Counted from the first letter of the stretch, positions 17,726 to 27,421 are shown. The stretch: 64,000 bases of DNA from an uncultured Dysgonomonas sp. (GCF_900079725.1 NZ_LT599032.1:3334155-3398154), one strand, 5' to 3'. Numbers and translations: made by a program. Notes: generated from the letters alone by a model not told the origin.

Positions 17726-19660
17726 ATGGATAAGAATACGATTATCGGGTTTGTACTCATCGCTGCCGTAATCATTGGATTTACGTTGCTGAGCAGACCT
17801 TCGGCGGAAGAACTTGCTAAGCAGAAAGAACAATATCGGAGAGACTCGATAGAATATGCGCAGACCAAAGAGCGGGAAAAAGAACTAAGCAACCTGAAAG
17901 ATACAGCATCGGAAGTAAAGAATGAAAATCCGGTGGATGATTTCTTTGCGGCTCCTGTTCAGGAAGCTGATTCTGTCCTTGCAGCAATGGATTCATTGTG
18001 TGCGCAGCAGGCAGAACAGCTGATAACGTTGGAAAACAGTAAGTTGAAAGTTGTTTTCTCTACTAAAGGAGGGAAGATGGTAAGTGCGCAGTTGAAAGAA
18101 TATTCCCGGTATGATGGAGATTCTCTGTATCTGTTCAATAATGATGCCGAGTTCTCGCTTCAGCTAACCAATAAGCAAAACAAGGTACTTCACACCAATA
18201 ATCTGATATTTACGCCGATCAAGACAGAGGGAGATAATTCTCTTATCATGCGTTTCTCATATTCGCCAACCCAACATGTCGATTTTATCTATAAACTGGC
18301 AGAAGACGATTATATGATGAAATATGATGTCAATCTGGTTGGTTTGCAACCGATGCTGGACAGAAACAAATCGGATGTGATAGAGTTGTACTGGGCACAG
18401 AAGATGCGCAGACAAGAGAAAAGCGTAAAAAATGAACAACGTTATTCGCACATCTATTATAAATATATAGGGGGTGATGTGAAAGAACTAAGCAGCGATA
18501 AAAGTGAGCAACTGGAGGTGAAAGAGCCTGCTAAATGGGTTGCTTTCAAGAATCAGTTCTTTGCTCCTATACTGATTGCGGACGAGAAGATCGAAACTGC
18601 CCTTCTCGATTCTAAAGTTTTAGTAACTGATGAAAACAGTGAATACCTGAAGACCGTTGAAGCTACAATATATGCTCCGGCAACAGTAGACATGAATGCC
18701 GGAACCATAAGCGCCGGATTCACATATTATCTGGGGCCTATGTCATTCTCTTTGTTGAAAGGGTATGACAGCCACATAGACGATGTGAACAAACAGCTAG
18801 ATCTGGATAAGCTTGTGCCACTGGGCTGGACACTGTTCCGCTGGGTGAATCAATATTTTGTGATTCCGATCTTCAACTTGTTGAGGGGTACGGGAATGTC
18901 GATGGGTATTGTTATTCTGCTATTGACTATAATTGTGAAACTGGTAATAGCTCCTCTTACATTCAAGTCGTTCATGTCGTCGGCTAAGATGCGTGTGCTG
19001 CGCCCTCAGGTAGAGGAAATCGGAGCCAAATATCCGAAGCAGGAGCAGGCGATGGAAAAACAGCAGGCTACAATGGCACTTTATAATCGAGCCGGGGTAA
19101 ACCCGATGAGCGGATGTATTCCGTTGCTTTTACAGATGCCTATACTGATTGCACTCTTCTCATTCTTCCCGAATGCGATAGAGCTTCGCGGACAAAGCTT
19201 CCTTTGGGCTACCGATCTTTCCACATATGATGCCATCGTGGAATGGAAAACACATATTCCATTGATAGGTACGCATATCAGTTTGTTCTGTATTCTGATG
19301 ACAGTGACCAATATCATTTACACGAAATTCAATATGGAAATGACCAATACCGGGCAGCAACAAATGCCGGGGATGAAGTGGATGATGTATCTGATGCCGT
19401 TGATCTTCCTTTTCATGCTGAATGATTACCCATCGGGTCTTACATATTATTATTTCCTTTCGTTATTGGTTACAATATTATTGACTATTGCCTTCAGATA
19501 TATAATAGATGAAGACAAGGTGCTGGCTAAGTTGGAAGCCAATAAAGCAAAACCGAAAAAGAAATCGGGTTTCATGGCTCGTTTGGCAGAGGCTCAGAAA
19601 CTTCAGCAACAACAATTGAACGAGAAGAATAAGTCTAATAGTACCAAGAGAAAGAGGTAA
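17726..19660 (+). CDS. yidC: Membrane protein insertase YidC
   Basis: A 644-residue inner-membrane insertase. The first transmembrane helix is at residues 5-22 and is followed by a large periplasmic domain (to about residue 360). Five hydrophobic segments of the 60KD_IMP core include the GCIPLLLQMPILIALFSFF and MPLIFLFMLNDYPSGLTYYY regions. The C-terminus is rich in Lys/Gln and may contact ribosomes. It follows pyrG on the same strand with a 122-bp gap and ends at a clear terminator. Confidence 0.95.
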   Translation: MDKNTIIGFVLIAAVIIGFTLLSRPSAEELAKQKEQYRRDSIEYAQTKEREKELSNLKDTASEVKNENPVDDFFAAPVQEADSVLAAMDSLCAQQAEQLITLENSKLKVVFSTKGGKMVSAQLKEYSRYDGDSLYLFNNDAEFSLQLTNKQNKVLHTNNLIFTPIKTEGDNSLIMRFSYSPTQHVDFIYKLAEDDYMMKYDVNLVGLQPMLDRNKSDVIELYWAQKMRRQEKSVKNEQRYSHIYYKYIGGDVKELSSDKSEQLEVKEPAKWVAFKNQFFAPILIADEKIETALLDSKVLVTDENSEYLKTVEATIYAPATVDMNAGTISAGFTYYLGPMSFSLLKGYDSHIDDVNKQLDLDKLVPLGWTLFRWVNQYFVIPIFNLLRGTGMSMGIVILLLTIIVKLVIAPLTFKSFMSSAKMRVLRPQVEEIGAKYPKQEQAMEKQQATMALYNRAGVNPMSGCIPLLLQMPILIALFSFFPNAIELRGQSFLWATDLSTYDAIVEWKTHIPLIGTHISLFCILMTVTNIIYTKFNMEMTNTGQQQMPGMKWMMYLMPLIFLFMLNDYPSGLTYYYFLSLLVTILLTIAFRYIIDEDKVLAKLEANKAKPKKKSGFMARLAEAQKLQQQQLNEKNKSNSTKRKR

Positions 19661-19686
19661 GTTAGACGTCAAAACATATAGAAGAA

Positions 19687-19717
19687 AAGGTTATTTCGGT
19701 TGAAGTAACCTTTTTTT
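19687..19717 (+). terminator. yidC terminator
   Basis: A 10-bp stem (19687-19696 with 19703-19712, one G-U pair) with a 6-nt loop is followed by a run of T. It lies 27 bp past the yidC stop. Confidence 0.85.
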
Positions 19718-19720
19718 ATT

Positions 19721-19728
19721 TACTTTTG
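19721..19728 (+). promoter_or_regulatory. -7 element of the GT14-like gene
   Basis: TACTTTTG fits TAnnTTTG, with TTG near the -33 position (19700-19702). A start site near 19735 rules out an upstream GTG at 19728 and supports the ATG at 19749. Confidence 0.6.
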
Positions 19729-19748
19729 TGAGAATCCTATCGCAGAAT

Positions 19749-20606
19749 ATGAAGATTTGCTACCTAATATTAGCTCATAATAATTTCAGGCATTTAGACC
19801 GTTTGATAGATGTTCTGAATGGCGCGGATTGTACTTTTTTTATTCATTTGGATAAAAAGGTAGTGTCTGAGTATTTTCCTCAACATAAGAATGTGGAGGT
19901 AATCCCGGAACGCACTGATATCAATTGGGGCGGATTTAGTATGGTAGAAGCTACTCTGGCTCTGATGAAGCGAGGTGTAGAATGTTCTCCCGATGCAGAT
20001 TATTATGTATTGATTAGTGGAGTAGATTATCCTATCCGGTCTAAGGAGTTCCTTTATCAACAGTTGGAAAAGGGAAAAGAGTATATTGATATTGCTCCTG
20101 TCCCTGTGCCGTTCAAGCCGATGGAGCGCTATGAATATTATTTCTTCGATTACGATCGTCGTAACCTGAAGCATTATAATCCTAAATTTCTTGCCGAAGT
20201 ATTGCTTAAAAAGCTGAAAATAAAAAGAAAAGCACCTTTCAGGGTGTATGCCGGTACACAATGGTTTGCCCTTACCCGCGAGTGTGTACACTATATTTTG
20301 ACGACAGTAAGGGAGGATAAGCGATATACAGACTTCTTCCGTCATACATTAGTTCCTGACGAGGCTTTTTTTCAGACAATTATCGGGAATTCTCCGTTTC
20401 GGCAAAATACAGCCGCAAGCCTTACTTATACAGATTGGGAGGTTGCTGTTCCTCCGGCCACAATAGAAGAGCGTCATGTTGACTTTCTGGGAAGCCATAT
20501 CGAGTTCAATGATGAATACGGGCAGCGATTTCCTTATTTTGCACGGAAGTTTAATGACGGCAGTGAAAAATTGCTGGAAGAGATACAAAACAGGTTGTGG
20601 GGATAA
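19749..20606 (+). CDS. Core-2/I-branching-type glycosyltransferase (GT14-like)
   Basis: A 285-residue protein of the beta-1,6-N-acetylglucosaminyltransferase (Core-2/I-branching) family. Family blocks are ICYLILAHNN at the N-terminus, FIHLDKK, VEATLALMKRG, YYVLISGVDYPIRS, the GTQWFALTR acceptor-side block, and VPDEAFFQTII containing the catalytic acidic residue region. In bacteria such proteins usually act in capsule or surface-glycan synthesis. No glycan cluster surrounds it here, so the substrate is open. The start was chosen from the promoter position and the family N-terminus. Confidence 0.85.
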   Translation: MKICYLILAHNNFRHLDRLIDVLNGADCTFFIHLDKKVVSEYFPQHKNVEVIPERTDINWGGFSMVEATLALMKRGVECSPDADYYVLISGVDYPIRSKEFLYQQLEKGKEYIDIAPVPVPFKPMERYEYYFFDYDRRNLKHYNPKFLAEVLLKKLKIKRKAPFRVYAGTQWFALTRECVHYILTTVREDKRYTDFFRHTLVPDEAFFQTIIGNSPFRQNTAASLTYTDWEVAVPPATIEERHVDFLGSHIEFNDEYGQRFPYFARKFNDGSEKLLEEIQNRLWG

Positions 20607-20978
20607 TCATTTATCCAAACTGGCAAGCAGGTCTGCAATATAGCTTCGGGTGAAATCTTCCGGTTTCAACACATTATTGTTCCATATTACAAGGTCGATG
20701 TCTATTTTCACGATTCCGTTTTTTTTATCAGCTTCGTTTCTCCCCATATCCTTTTCTATAGATTTCAATAAGCGGATAACTTCGTCCTTGTCCCTATCTG
20801 TGTAGATAACGGCAAGCTGGTTCAGGAAATCGTTATTGTAAGTTGTACCGTATGGCATGGTGACAGAGGTATCGGAATAAGATATATCTGTAAATATATT
20901 ATTCAGAAACTGATGGCACAGGCTTAAATTCGATTCCCGGTCTTCGTTTGTACCGATGCTGAGTAATGCTTTGTTCAT
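20607..20978 (-). CDS. folK: 2-amino-4-hydroxy-6-hydroxymethyldihydropteridine pyrophosphokinase
   Basis: A 123-residue HPPK of folate synthesis, transferring pyrophosphate from ATP to the pterin. The order ALLSIGTNEDRESNL, then LLKSIEKDMGRNEADK, then VKIDIDLVIWNN matches HPPK motifs, including the paired acidic residues of the IDIDL block. It is shorter than the E. coli enzyme (about 160), as often in Bacteroidales. The frame could extend to 21014, but a -7 element at 20987-20994 lies inside that extension. It is convergent with the GT14-like gene, with stops directly abutting. Confidence 0.82.
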   Translation of the reverse strand: MNKALLSIGTNEDRESNLSLCHQFLNNIFTDISYSDTSVTMPYGTTYNNDFLNQLAVIYTDRDKDEVIRLLKSIEKDMGRNEADKKNGIVKIDIDLVIWNNNVLKPEDFTRSYIADLLASLDK

Positions 20979-20986
20979 AACCGGTG

Positions 20987-20994
20987 CAAATATA
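20987..20994 (-). promoter_or_regulatory. -7 element of folK
   Basis: The minus strand reads TATATTTG, matching TAnnTTTG, only about 9 nt before the ATG at 20978. Transcription would begin almost at the start codon, giving a near-leaderless mRNA. Confidence 0.5.
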
Positions 20995-21137
20995 CATTCC
21001 ATTTTTTGAATCATAGTATATACAGGTCAATAAATTCTTCAGAATTGAGTTGAGCGATAAAGAAATTGTGCTTGATAAATATGGAAAAATGCATAGTTTT
21101 CCCTCTAATTTATATAACCTTATAATTTAAAATAATA

Positions 21138-21641
21138 ATGAAAAGATATTTATTTTTATTGCTGATTTTAGCCTTATTATGTTGCTCAAATACACAGAAT
21201 AGATTTGACGTTCCGTCTGGCTTTTATTTTGAAATTAGTAATGGTGCAAATGATAGTTATAATTCAAAGACAGCCTTATTTAAGAGACGTTATTCAAATG
21301 GCGCCAAATCTTATGAAATATCCCTTAATGATGCTGAAAGAAGAATAATCTATAACTTGTATCAGGAAATTCATTTTCAAAGTTTTCCCCAAAAGTTTGA
21401 GATAGATTGGAATTCTACAGATGCTATTGCAGTAGTTCTTCCAAGCTTTGATACTTCGCTGGAAATCTGTGAAAACGATAGTTGCAATAAAGTTATTTTA
21501 GATCTTATAGATCTGGAAAATCCTATAAATGATAAAGGAAAAGCACAGCAATATAAAAGGCTGTACGATAAAATATGGCAGATAATTATAAATAAAGAAG
21601 GGTATACGGATATACCGGATTCTGATCTTATTTATTTCTGA
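21138..21641 (+). CDS. Putative lipoprotein, function unknown
   Basis: A 167-residue protein with a lipoprotein-type N-terminus: a hydrophobic core to residue 15 followed by two cysteines (LALLCCSN), so lipidation is likely at one of them. The mature part has a conserved-looking ISLNDAERRIIYNLYQEIHFQSFPQKF block and a Cys pair near ICENDSCNKVIL. I do not recognise a family. The gene is AT-rich. It is followed by another secreted unknown on the same strand with an 88-bp gap. Confidence 0.6.
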   Translation: MKRYLFLLLILALLCCSNTQNRFDVPSGFYFEISNGANDSYNSKTALFKRRYSNGAKSYEISLNDAERRIIYNLYQEIHFQSFPQKFEIDWNSTDAIAVVLPSFDTSLEICENDSCNKVILDLIDLENPINDKGKAQQYKRLYDKIWQIIINKEGYTDIPDSDLIYF

Positions 21642-21729
21642 AATTGAATTAGAATTATCCAAGGATCAGAAAGAGCTTTTTTTTAATAAAACTGATTCGT
21701 ACTTTTATATATCACTAATAGTCTATATT

Positions 21730-22605
21730 ATGAAGAAAGCCATTGTTTTGTTCTTATTATGCCTGCTTTTTAGCCAATCATACTCTCAGTTTAATTTATT
21801 AGAGGAGGCATATAAAAAGAAATCGAAGGAAAAACTAAATGAGTTCTTTAATGATTGGCAAAAAGAAACCCCTTCTATTTCAGACGCGGAATTTGAAAAT
21901 TTAACTGATAGGGAAAAAGAAGTATACAAGGTATTCGGCGCTTTTTATAATCCTGTAAATTTGCAAACAATCGGACGCTCCGAATGGGGGGATACGATAT
22001 ATCAGTCTGTAAAATATCTAATTGTACAGAATAGTATTCAATACAGAATACAAAACAGAGTGTTTTTTACAGAAGAAGAGAAAGTGGCGGTTTACAAAAA
22101 GCTTCAGGAGGAATACGGACAACAGGGACTGGATAGTCTGAAGTTACAAAGTATTCCTGCTTTTGCAGAAGAATGGGTGACGGAGGAACTGATTGAAAAT
22201 GAAAATGTTCATACTGATACCATCACTGATTTTAGACCTGTTCTTTTTTTTAGTGATAAAAAAGTGGTGTATCTTAATTCTTTATATAATATAGGATTAA
22301 CTCACTTTTTAGGTACTCATATCATAAAGAATAAAGATAGGCTTACGTATGCGTACTATCTTTCAGATAAAGAGATTGGTAAAAGGCAGACTTTTCTGGA
22401 ACAAAATATAAAAGTATGGAGAGGGCATTGGGGTGCTTATTGGCAACTGTTGACATACCCTGAGGTGAATATTATAGTATTTGATAAAGAGATGAAATAT
22501 GCTAGAGTTTTCTTTAGAATAGTTTATGAGGGAGGAGAGGCATTATTAAAGAAAGAAGAGGGGGAATGGAATATTATATCTTCCAAACTGACATGGATAG
22601 AGTGA
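21730..22605 (+). CDS. Secreted protein of unknown function
   Basis: A 291-residue protein with a clear signal peptide (MKKAIVLFLLCLLFSQSYS, cleavage before QFN). The mature part starts with a lysine-rich helix (EEAYKKKSKEKLNEFFNDW) and ends with beta-rich segments such as ARVFFRIVYEGGEALLKK and WNIISSKLTWIE. It has no recognised catalytic motif. The acidic FLNEW-type start is common among Bacteroidetes periplasmic proteins of unknown role. Its neighbours give no functional clue. Confidence 0.6.
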   Translation: MKKAIVLFLLCLLFSQSYSQFNLLEEAYKKKSKEKLNEFFNDWQKETPSISDAEFENLTDREKEVYKVFGAFYNPVNLQTIGRSEWGDTIYQSVKYLIVQNSIQYRIQNRVFFTEEEKVAVYKKLQEEYGQQGLDSLKLQSIPAFAEEWVTEELIENENVHTDTITDFRPVLFFSDKKVVYLNSLYNIGLTHFLGTHIIKNKDRLTYAYYLSDKEIGKRQTFLEQNIKVWRGHWGAYWQLLTYPEVNIIVFDKEMKYARVFFRIVYEGGEALLKKEEGEWNIISSKLTWIE

Positions 22606-22703
22606 GTAACTCTGGATTTGACCAATTGTCTCTTGTCTACTTATAATTCCGCTTTTTATTATCATAAGCTCTTTAACGGATTATAAATCCTGACAGTACA
22701 AGC

Positions 22704-22724
22704 TTTCGGATTGCAAATCCGAAA
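22704..22724. repeat. Small perfect hairpin in a gene-free spacer
   Basis: TTTCGGATT (22704-22712) and AATCCGAAA (22716-22724) form a 9-bp stem with a 3-nt loop. The T-tail needed for a terminator is missing. Downstream at about 22766-22782 is a TTTATCTATAT stretch also seen in the dispersed repeats near 9.57 and 59.0 kb. Confidence 0.4.
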
Positions 22725-22820
22725 GGACGAAGGACGAAAGCTCTGTGCGAACTCCAAATTTATCAAAAAACTTTATCTATATAAGAAACTAATTATTAAC
22801 CATTAATATTTAAGTATCTT

Positions 22821-23363
22821 ATGAAGTATAAAGAAAAAATTGCCTCGGAGATTATCCGGATGATAGAACAAGACTTGTGTAGCATATCAGAAATCTGCAA
22901 ATCATTTAAAATCAGCCGTAAGACATTTTACGAATGGAAAAAGATCAAACCTGATTTTAAAGAAGCGGTAGAAGAAGCCATCGACCACCGCGAAGATGTG
23001 ATGGTAGCCTCGGCTCGGATAGGGCTAAAACAATTGCTGGAAGGCTATGTACAGAAAAAGGAGAAGATTACCTATATCCCCGATAAGAATAATCCGGTGG
23101 AAGATGTAGAGAAATGCAGGGTAGTGGAAAAGAAATTCTGTCCGCCGAGTATCCGTGCGATAAAGTATGTACTCGACCGCGAAGAAAGGAAAAAAGACAA
23201 AGACCGCTTACTGGCATCGGAACGCCGTCCGCTGATTATCGAAGTACAGGATGAGGAAACCAAACGTGAGCTGATGATCTTGCAGGAGAACGGCTTCCGT
23301 TCGGGCGGCTCGCTCAATCCGGAGGTAGTAGCTGCTGTGGACAGGAAGCTGGAAGGAAGATGA
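22821..23363 (+). CDS. Terminase small subunit-like HTH protein
   Basis: A 180-residue protein. An N-terminal helix-turn-helix (residues 17-40, SISEICKSFKISRKTFYEWKK) is followed by a helical region with DHREDVMVASARIGLKQLLEGY and a basic, charged C-terminus. The layout resembles phage terminase small subunits (phBC6A51-like), which bind packaging sites. No large terminase subunit, portal or other phage gene is next to it. It may be a prophage remnant or a domesticated regulator in an accessory region. Confidence 0.6.
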   Translation: MKYKEKIASEIIRMIEQDLCSISEICKSFKISRKTFYEWKKIKPDFKEAVEEAIDHREDVMVASARIGLKQLLEGYVQKKEKITYIPDKNNPVEDVEKCRVVEKKFCPPSIRAIKYVLDREERKKDKDRLLASERRPLIIEVQDEETKRELMILQENGFRSGGSLNPEVVAAVDRKLEGR

Positions 23364-23473
23364 ACGAATCATCTAATTGCCACATATCTAATATCTTAGA
23401 TTAATCAAATATTCAGTCCCATGCTACATCCCAAGAGACAATATCTCTATATTTCTCTTTTCTACATAACCGA

Positions 23474-25306
23474 ATGAACTACAAGTACAAAGATAATCAA
23501 AATATGGAAGTTCAAGTACATAAAACAGTAAATAATTCACTTTCAACGATCATTTCTCCGTATCTTTGTGATTCAGAAAAAATAATGGAAAAATTAGTAA
23601 TCAAAAGACAAATATCATACTCCTGTATATTTCCTGATGGATGTGATAAATTAGAGGATATTCTTAAAACTATTCCTTCTAGAAGTGCTATTGCATGGGC
23701 ATCATATATGTTTACAAAGAAAAGTATGATGACTATTGATCAAAGGGAACATGATTTCTTCATTCCTCTTTTGTTTCAAATGAACAGAAAGCTTCAACAT
23801 ACTATCACTAATTACTTGCAGCCAATATCAAGTGAATTAGATAATTACGTGTTTATAGATAAAGTGGTATTGCTTACTCTAATAGAATATTTACTAGAAA
23901 ATCATAATGAAAGTAATGTGGATGTATTTGAATCTAAGGATGATTTCTCTAATATGTTTATTGCGTATCTATTATGCTGTGATGAAAAATTAAGGCACAC
24001 AACTAAAGAATTACTTGAAATTAAGGATATTGACTCTCAAATGGCTTTTCACTTACCTGAGCAATTGAGATATAATGATATATATTATCCTAAAGACTAC
24101 AGAGTTGAATTTATAAAATTTTATTATTTCATGGTTTTTTGTGAAGAGAATAAAATTTTTAATAATTACTTAAATCTATTTCTTCAAGAAAATCAAATTG
24201 CAAAATGGGATAATTATCTGTATTTTATTTTTGATACTTACTGTTCAATGTATACAAATGAAGAAGGATGTACTAATAAAATAAAAATTGAACCGAGTCT
24301 ATATTATGGGAGAAAGTACTTAAATTCAATGTGTGTTGATGTGAAAATTTTTAAAAGGAGTACTGATTTTACCCATCTTAGGAGTAAGCCAATTTATTAT
24401 CATGGCGATAATACATATAGCATTATATCTCCGGGATTCTTTGTAGATAAAATGTTTCAAAGTTTCTTATTTGATTTTGCATCTACACTAAAAAATCACA
24501 AGGCAACCACCAAAATAAATAGTTATCCTGAATTAAAATCGTTAGTGGGAAATTTATTTACGGAAAATTATCTATTTTATGAAGTAATGAATGGATGTTT
24601 TTCAAAAACATGTAAAAAATTAATCTCTGGACAAGAATTAAAAACATTCTTATGCGATGGAGAACCTGATTTTTATATTAGAAAAGGCAAAAACATATTC
24701 CTCTTTGAATTTAAAGACGTTATGTTAAATGCAGAAATAAAGCACTGTGAAAGCTTGGAACAGATTAAAAATGAGATATTGCAGATATTTGGAACCTCAA
24801 CCGTAGAAAAAAGTACTGGAAAACAAAAGAAAAAGCCACAAGCAAAAGGAATAACACAGTTGCTAAATGTGATTGAAAAAAAGTTAGATGTAATAATTCA
24901 AAAGGCAGACAGAGTTGAAATAACCGATAAGTTTAATATTTATCCTATTATTGTTTATCAAGATTGTTGCTTTGATATTGAAGGTATTAGATATATGCTC
25001 AATAATAGGTTTGAGGAATTAAAACAAATGAGATTTATTTCTGAACATTATTCGGTCAAGCAATGTGTTATGATACCTCTTGAAATGATGATAAAACTAG
25101 AAGATTATTTTCATGATGGTAGATTTCAATTAGACAGCCTTATAAATGACTACATAGCAGAGTGTAATCAGTCGGAGCAAAATAAACTTCTGCCTTTCAA
25201 TAAATTCATGATGAGACAGGCATGGAAGCTTGGATATAAGAACAATATGAGTTCAAGGTTTAAAAAAGTTTCAGATTTTATGATAGAAAAGAATAAATCA
25301 AAATAA
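23474..25306 (+). CDS. AT-rich protein with PD-(D/E)XK-like nuclease motif
   Basis: A 610-residue protein that I do not recognise as a whole. Around residues 395-415 it has GEPDFYIRKGKNIFLFEFKD, the Asp followed by E-x-K pattern of PD-(D/E)XK nucleases, and the preceding and following helices fit that fold. The large N-terminal part (residues 1-390) is helical and rich in Asn, Tyr and Phe. It has no signal peptide or membrane segment. The base composition is clearly AT-richer than the helicase gene next to it, which suggests transfer. An alternative start is the Met at 23504. A restriction or defence role is possible but unproven. Confidence 0.6.
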   Translation: MNYKYKDNQNMEVQVHKTVNNSLSTIISPYLCDSEKIMEKLVIKRQISYSCIFPDGCDKLEDILKTIPSRSAIAWASYMFTKKSMMTIDQREHDFFIPLLFQMNRKLQHTITNYLQPISSELDNYVFIDKVVLLTLIEYLLENHNESNVDVFESKDDFSNMFIAYLLCCDEKLRHTTKELLEIKDIDSQMAFHLPEQLRYNDIYYPKDYRVEFIKFYYFMVFCEENKIFNNYLNLFLQENQIAKWDNYLYFIFDTYCSMYTNEEGCTNKIKIEPSLYYGRKYLNSMCVDVKIFKRSTDFTHLRSKPIYYHGDNTYSIISPGFFVDKMFQSFLFDFASTLKNHKATTKINSYPELKSLVGNLFTENYLFYEVMNGCFSKTCKKLISGQELKTFLCDGEPDFYIRKGKNIFLFEFKDVMLNAEIKHCESLEQIKNEILQIFGTSTVEKSTGKQKKKPQAKGITQLLNVIEKKLDVIIQKADRVEITDKFNIYPIIVYQDCCFDIEGIRYMLNNRFEELKQMRFISEHYSVKQCVMIPLEMMIKLEDYFHDGRFQLDSLINDYIAECNQSEQNKLLPFNKFMMRQAWKLGYKNNMSSRFKKVSDFMIEKNKSK

Positions 25307-25357
25307 ATATTCCTTGTTTATTTATTTAGGATTGAAGAGAAAGAATCTTTCTCTAAT

Positions 25358-27421
25358 TTATATATTAATTAATGATGTTAATCTTCCGGTATAAGTCAGT
25401 GTCAGTTTGTGCATTGCCCTCGTTACGGCCACATAAAGCATACTCCGGTCAATCTCCGAATGGTAGTTTTTGGTATCGGCTTGTGGCACGATCACTTCGT
25501 CAAACTCCAATCCTTTCGCCATGTGCGCCGAAGTTATGATAATACCGTTTACGAAAGCGGAACTTTGACTGGAAAGAAAATAGACCTCATCCGTATAGGA
25601 TTTCAATCTTTCTGTTAACTCCTGCGCCTGTAATTCGGTTTTACAGACTATACCCAACGATTTGTTGTTGGACTTTTTGAAAACGGAAAGTAAATTGGCA
25701 ATGCCGGAAATTTCATCATCCTGATTTTTGAATTTTAATATCTGCGGTTTTTCTCCATGCCGTGCGACTGGTTCCAGTTCGTCATTTGCCCGGATGCTTT
25801 GTGCGAACTCCGTTATTTCATAAGTCGAACGGTAACTTTTACATAGCTTCATTACTTCCCCTGTTACAAATGCCTTTTGAATCATATCTGCGGTCGATGA
25901 GCCGTAAGGATTAACCGACTGGCTGGCATCGCCGAGAACCGTTTTCCGGCAGGGGTAAAGTTTCTGTATCACTTTATACTGTATCAGGGAATAATCCTGC
26001 ATTTCATCTATCAAAAGATGTTTCACACGGTTTTGGGTATTGCTCCCCTCCAGTGCCATGTGCAGGTATGCCAACGGAGCTAAATCTGCATATTCAAGTG
26101 TGCGGTTTTTCCGCATCTTAAACAGTGCCGGTTTCCCGATCCATGCGAAAAAATCTTTGTAGAGCTGTATGTCGTTATTCCCGGCAAACATCTTTTTAAT
26201 CTCTTTTTTCAATAGGTTACGTTCGGCGGTGGTAACCGTAACCCGGTATTGGATTTGTGCCATTTCCAAAATATAGTCGGTCATGGTTTCAAATCGTTGA
26301 CGCATCGGGTAACGGTTGAAACGCCTGAACTGTTCGTCTATAAACTCTGCCGGAATAGTAACGTATTTAGTAAGTTTTACATCCACAGCTTTAAAATAGT
26401 TATTCTCCACATGTAGGATAAATCGGTCGAGTTGGGATATAAAATCAAAGGAAGCTTTGTATTGTATCCGGTCGATAAAGCCCGGAGCGGGTTTGGTTAA
26501 TAGTTCGTTGACTTGCTCAAAAAAGGTCTGGTTCTTATATTTGTTGTCCAATATGCCGGAAAGTATCTGGTCCATACTCGTTTCGGGTACGGTTTCTTCG
26601 CCAAGTTCGGGAAGTACATTGGAAATATAGTCGGCAAAAACCTTGTTGGGCGATATAATTAGTATGTCTTTCGATGAAATACTGCCATTGAAAGCGTACA
26701 ACAGGTAAGCGATGCGGTGTAGGGCGATAGAGGTTTTACCCGATCCGGCAACTCCCTGTATAATGAGTGCGTGGGCATCTTCATTTCGGATAATCCGGTT
26801 CTGCTCCCTCTGGATGGTCGCCACGATGTTCCTCATCTTATCGTCCGCATTGGAACTCAGCTCCTTTTGCAGGATATCATCGTGAACGGTCAGCGAACTT
26901 TCGATCATATACTCCATTCTGCCGTTGCGGATGCGGTATTGCCGTTTCAGGGATATATCGCCTTTTATCTCGCCTGCCGGGGATATATAATCGGCTTCTC
27001 CCAATTCATGGTCGTAGAACATACTGGAAATCGGAGCCCGCCAGTCATAGATCAGATTCGTTTTGCTTTCTGGGTCATAGAAGGTATGGATGCCGATATA
27101 GACAGGCATTACCTTACTGCTTGGCATACCCTCTTTAAAATCGATCCGTCCGAAGTAAGGTATATCCAGTATCTTACCCAACCGCTTACGTTTGTCGATT
27201 ACGCTTTCGCCCAATGCGAAATGATTCAGAATGCTTTCCCGCATAGAACGGATTTCGTGCGGGTCGATATCCTTATTCGACCATAAGTAGTCCTTATACT
27301 CTGCCAGTGTATCCACATGGTCTTTGACCGATACATCCGCATGATTAATCGTGTTTTTCAGGATACTGATAACCTGCTGCAAATACGCTCTTTCTTGTTT
27401 TTCTGTTTTATTGAATACCAT
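25358..27421 (-). CDS. UvrD-like helicase of the HelD type
   Basis: A 687-residue SF1 helicase-like protein. An N-terminal coiled-coil-like region (residues 1-70) precedes Walker A (VAGSGKTSIALHR, near residue 226), DEMQDYS as motif II, GDASQSVNPYG as motif III, and C-terminal TSAHMAKGLEFDEVIVP and LYVAVTRAMHKLTLT as motifs V and VI. The non-contiguous layout with an N-terminal arm resembles HelD (helicase IV), whose Gram-positive relatives release stalled RNA polymerase. It is divergent from the nucleotidyltransferase-fold gene. A chromosomal or accessory origin cannot be decided here. Confidence 0.85.
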   Translation of the reverse strand: MVFNKTEKQERAYLQQVISILKNTINHADVSVKDHVDTLAEYKDYLWSNKDIDPHEIRSMRESILNHFALGESVIDKRKRLGKILDIPYFGRIDFKEGMPSSKVMPVYIGIHTFYDPESKTNLIYDWRAPISSMFYDHELGEADYISPAGEIKGDISLKRQYRIRNGRMEYMIESSLTVHDDILQKELSSNADDKMRNIVATIQREQNRIIRNEDAHALIIQGVAGSGKTSIALHRIAYLLYAFNGSISSKDILIISPNKVFADYISNVLPELGEETVPETSMDQILSGILDNKYKNQTFFEQVNELLTKPAPGFIDRIQYKASFDFISQLDRFILHVENNYFKAVDVKLTKYVTIPAEFIDEQFRRFNRYPMRQRFETMTDYILEMAQIQYRVTVTTAERNLLKKEIKKMFAGNNDIQLYKDFFAWIGKPALFKMRKNRTLEYADLAPLAYLHMALEGSNTQNRVKHLLIDEMQDYSLIQYKVIQKLYPCRKTVLGDASQSVNPYGSSTADMIQKAFVTGEVMKLCKSYRSTYEITEFAQSIRANDELEPVARHGEKPQILKFKNQDDEISGIANLLSVFKKSNNKSLGIVCKTELQAQELTERLKSYTDEVYFLSSQSSAFVNGIIITSAHMAKGLEFDEVIVPQADTKNYHSEIDRSMLYVAVTRAMHKLTLTYTGRLTSLINI

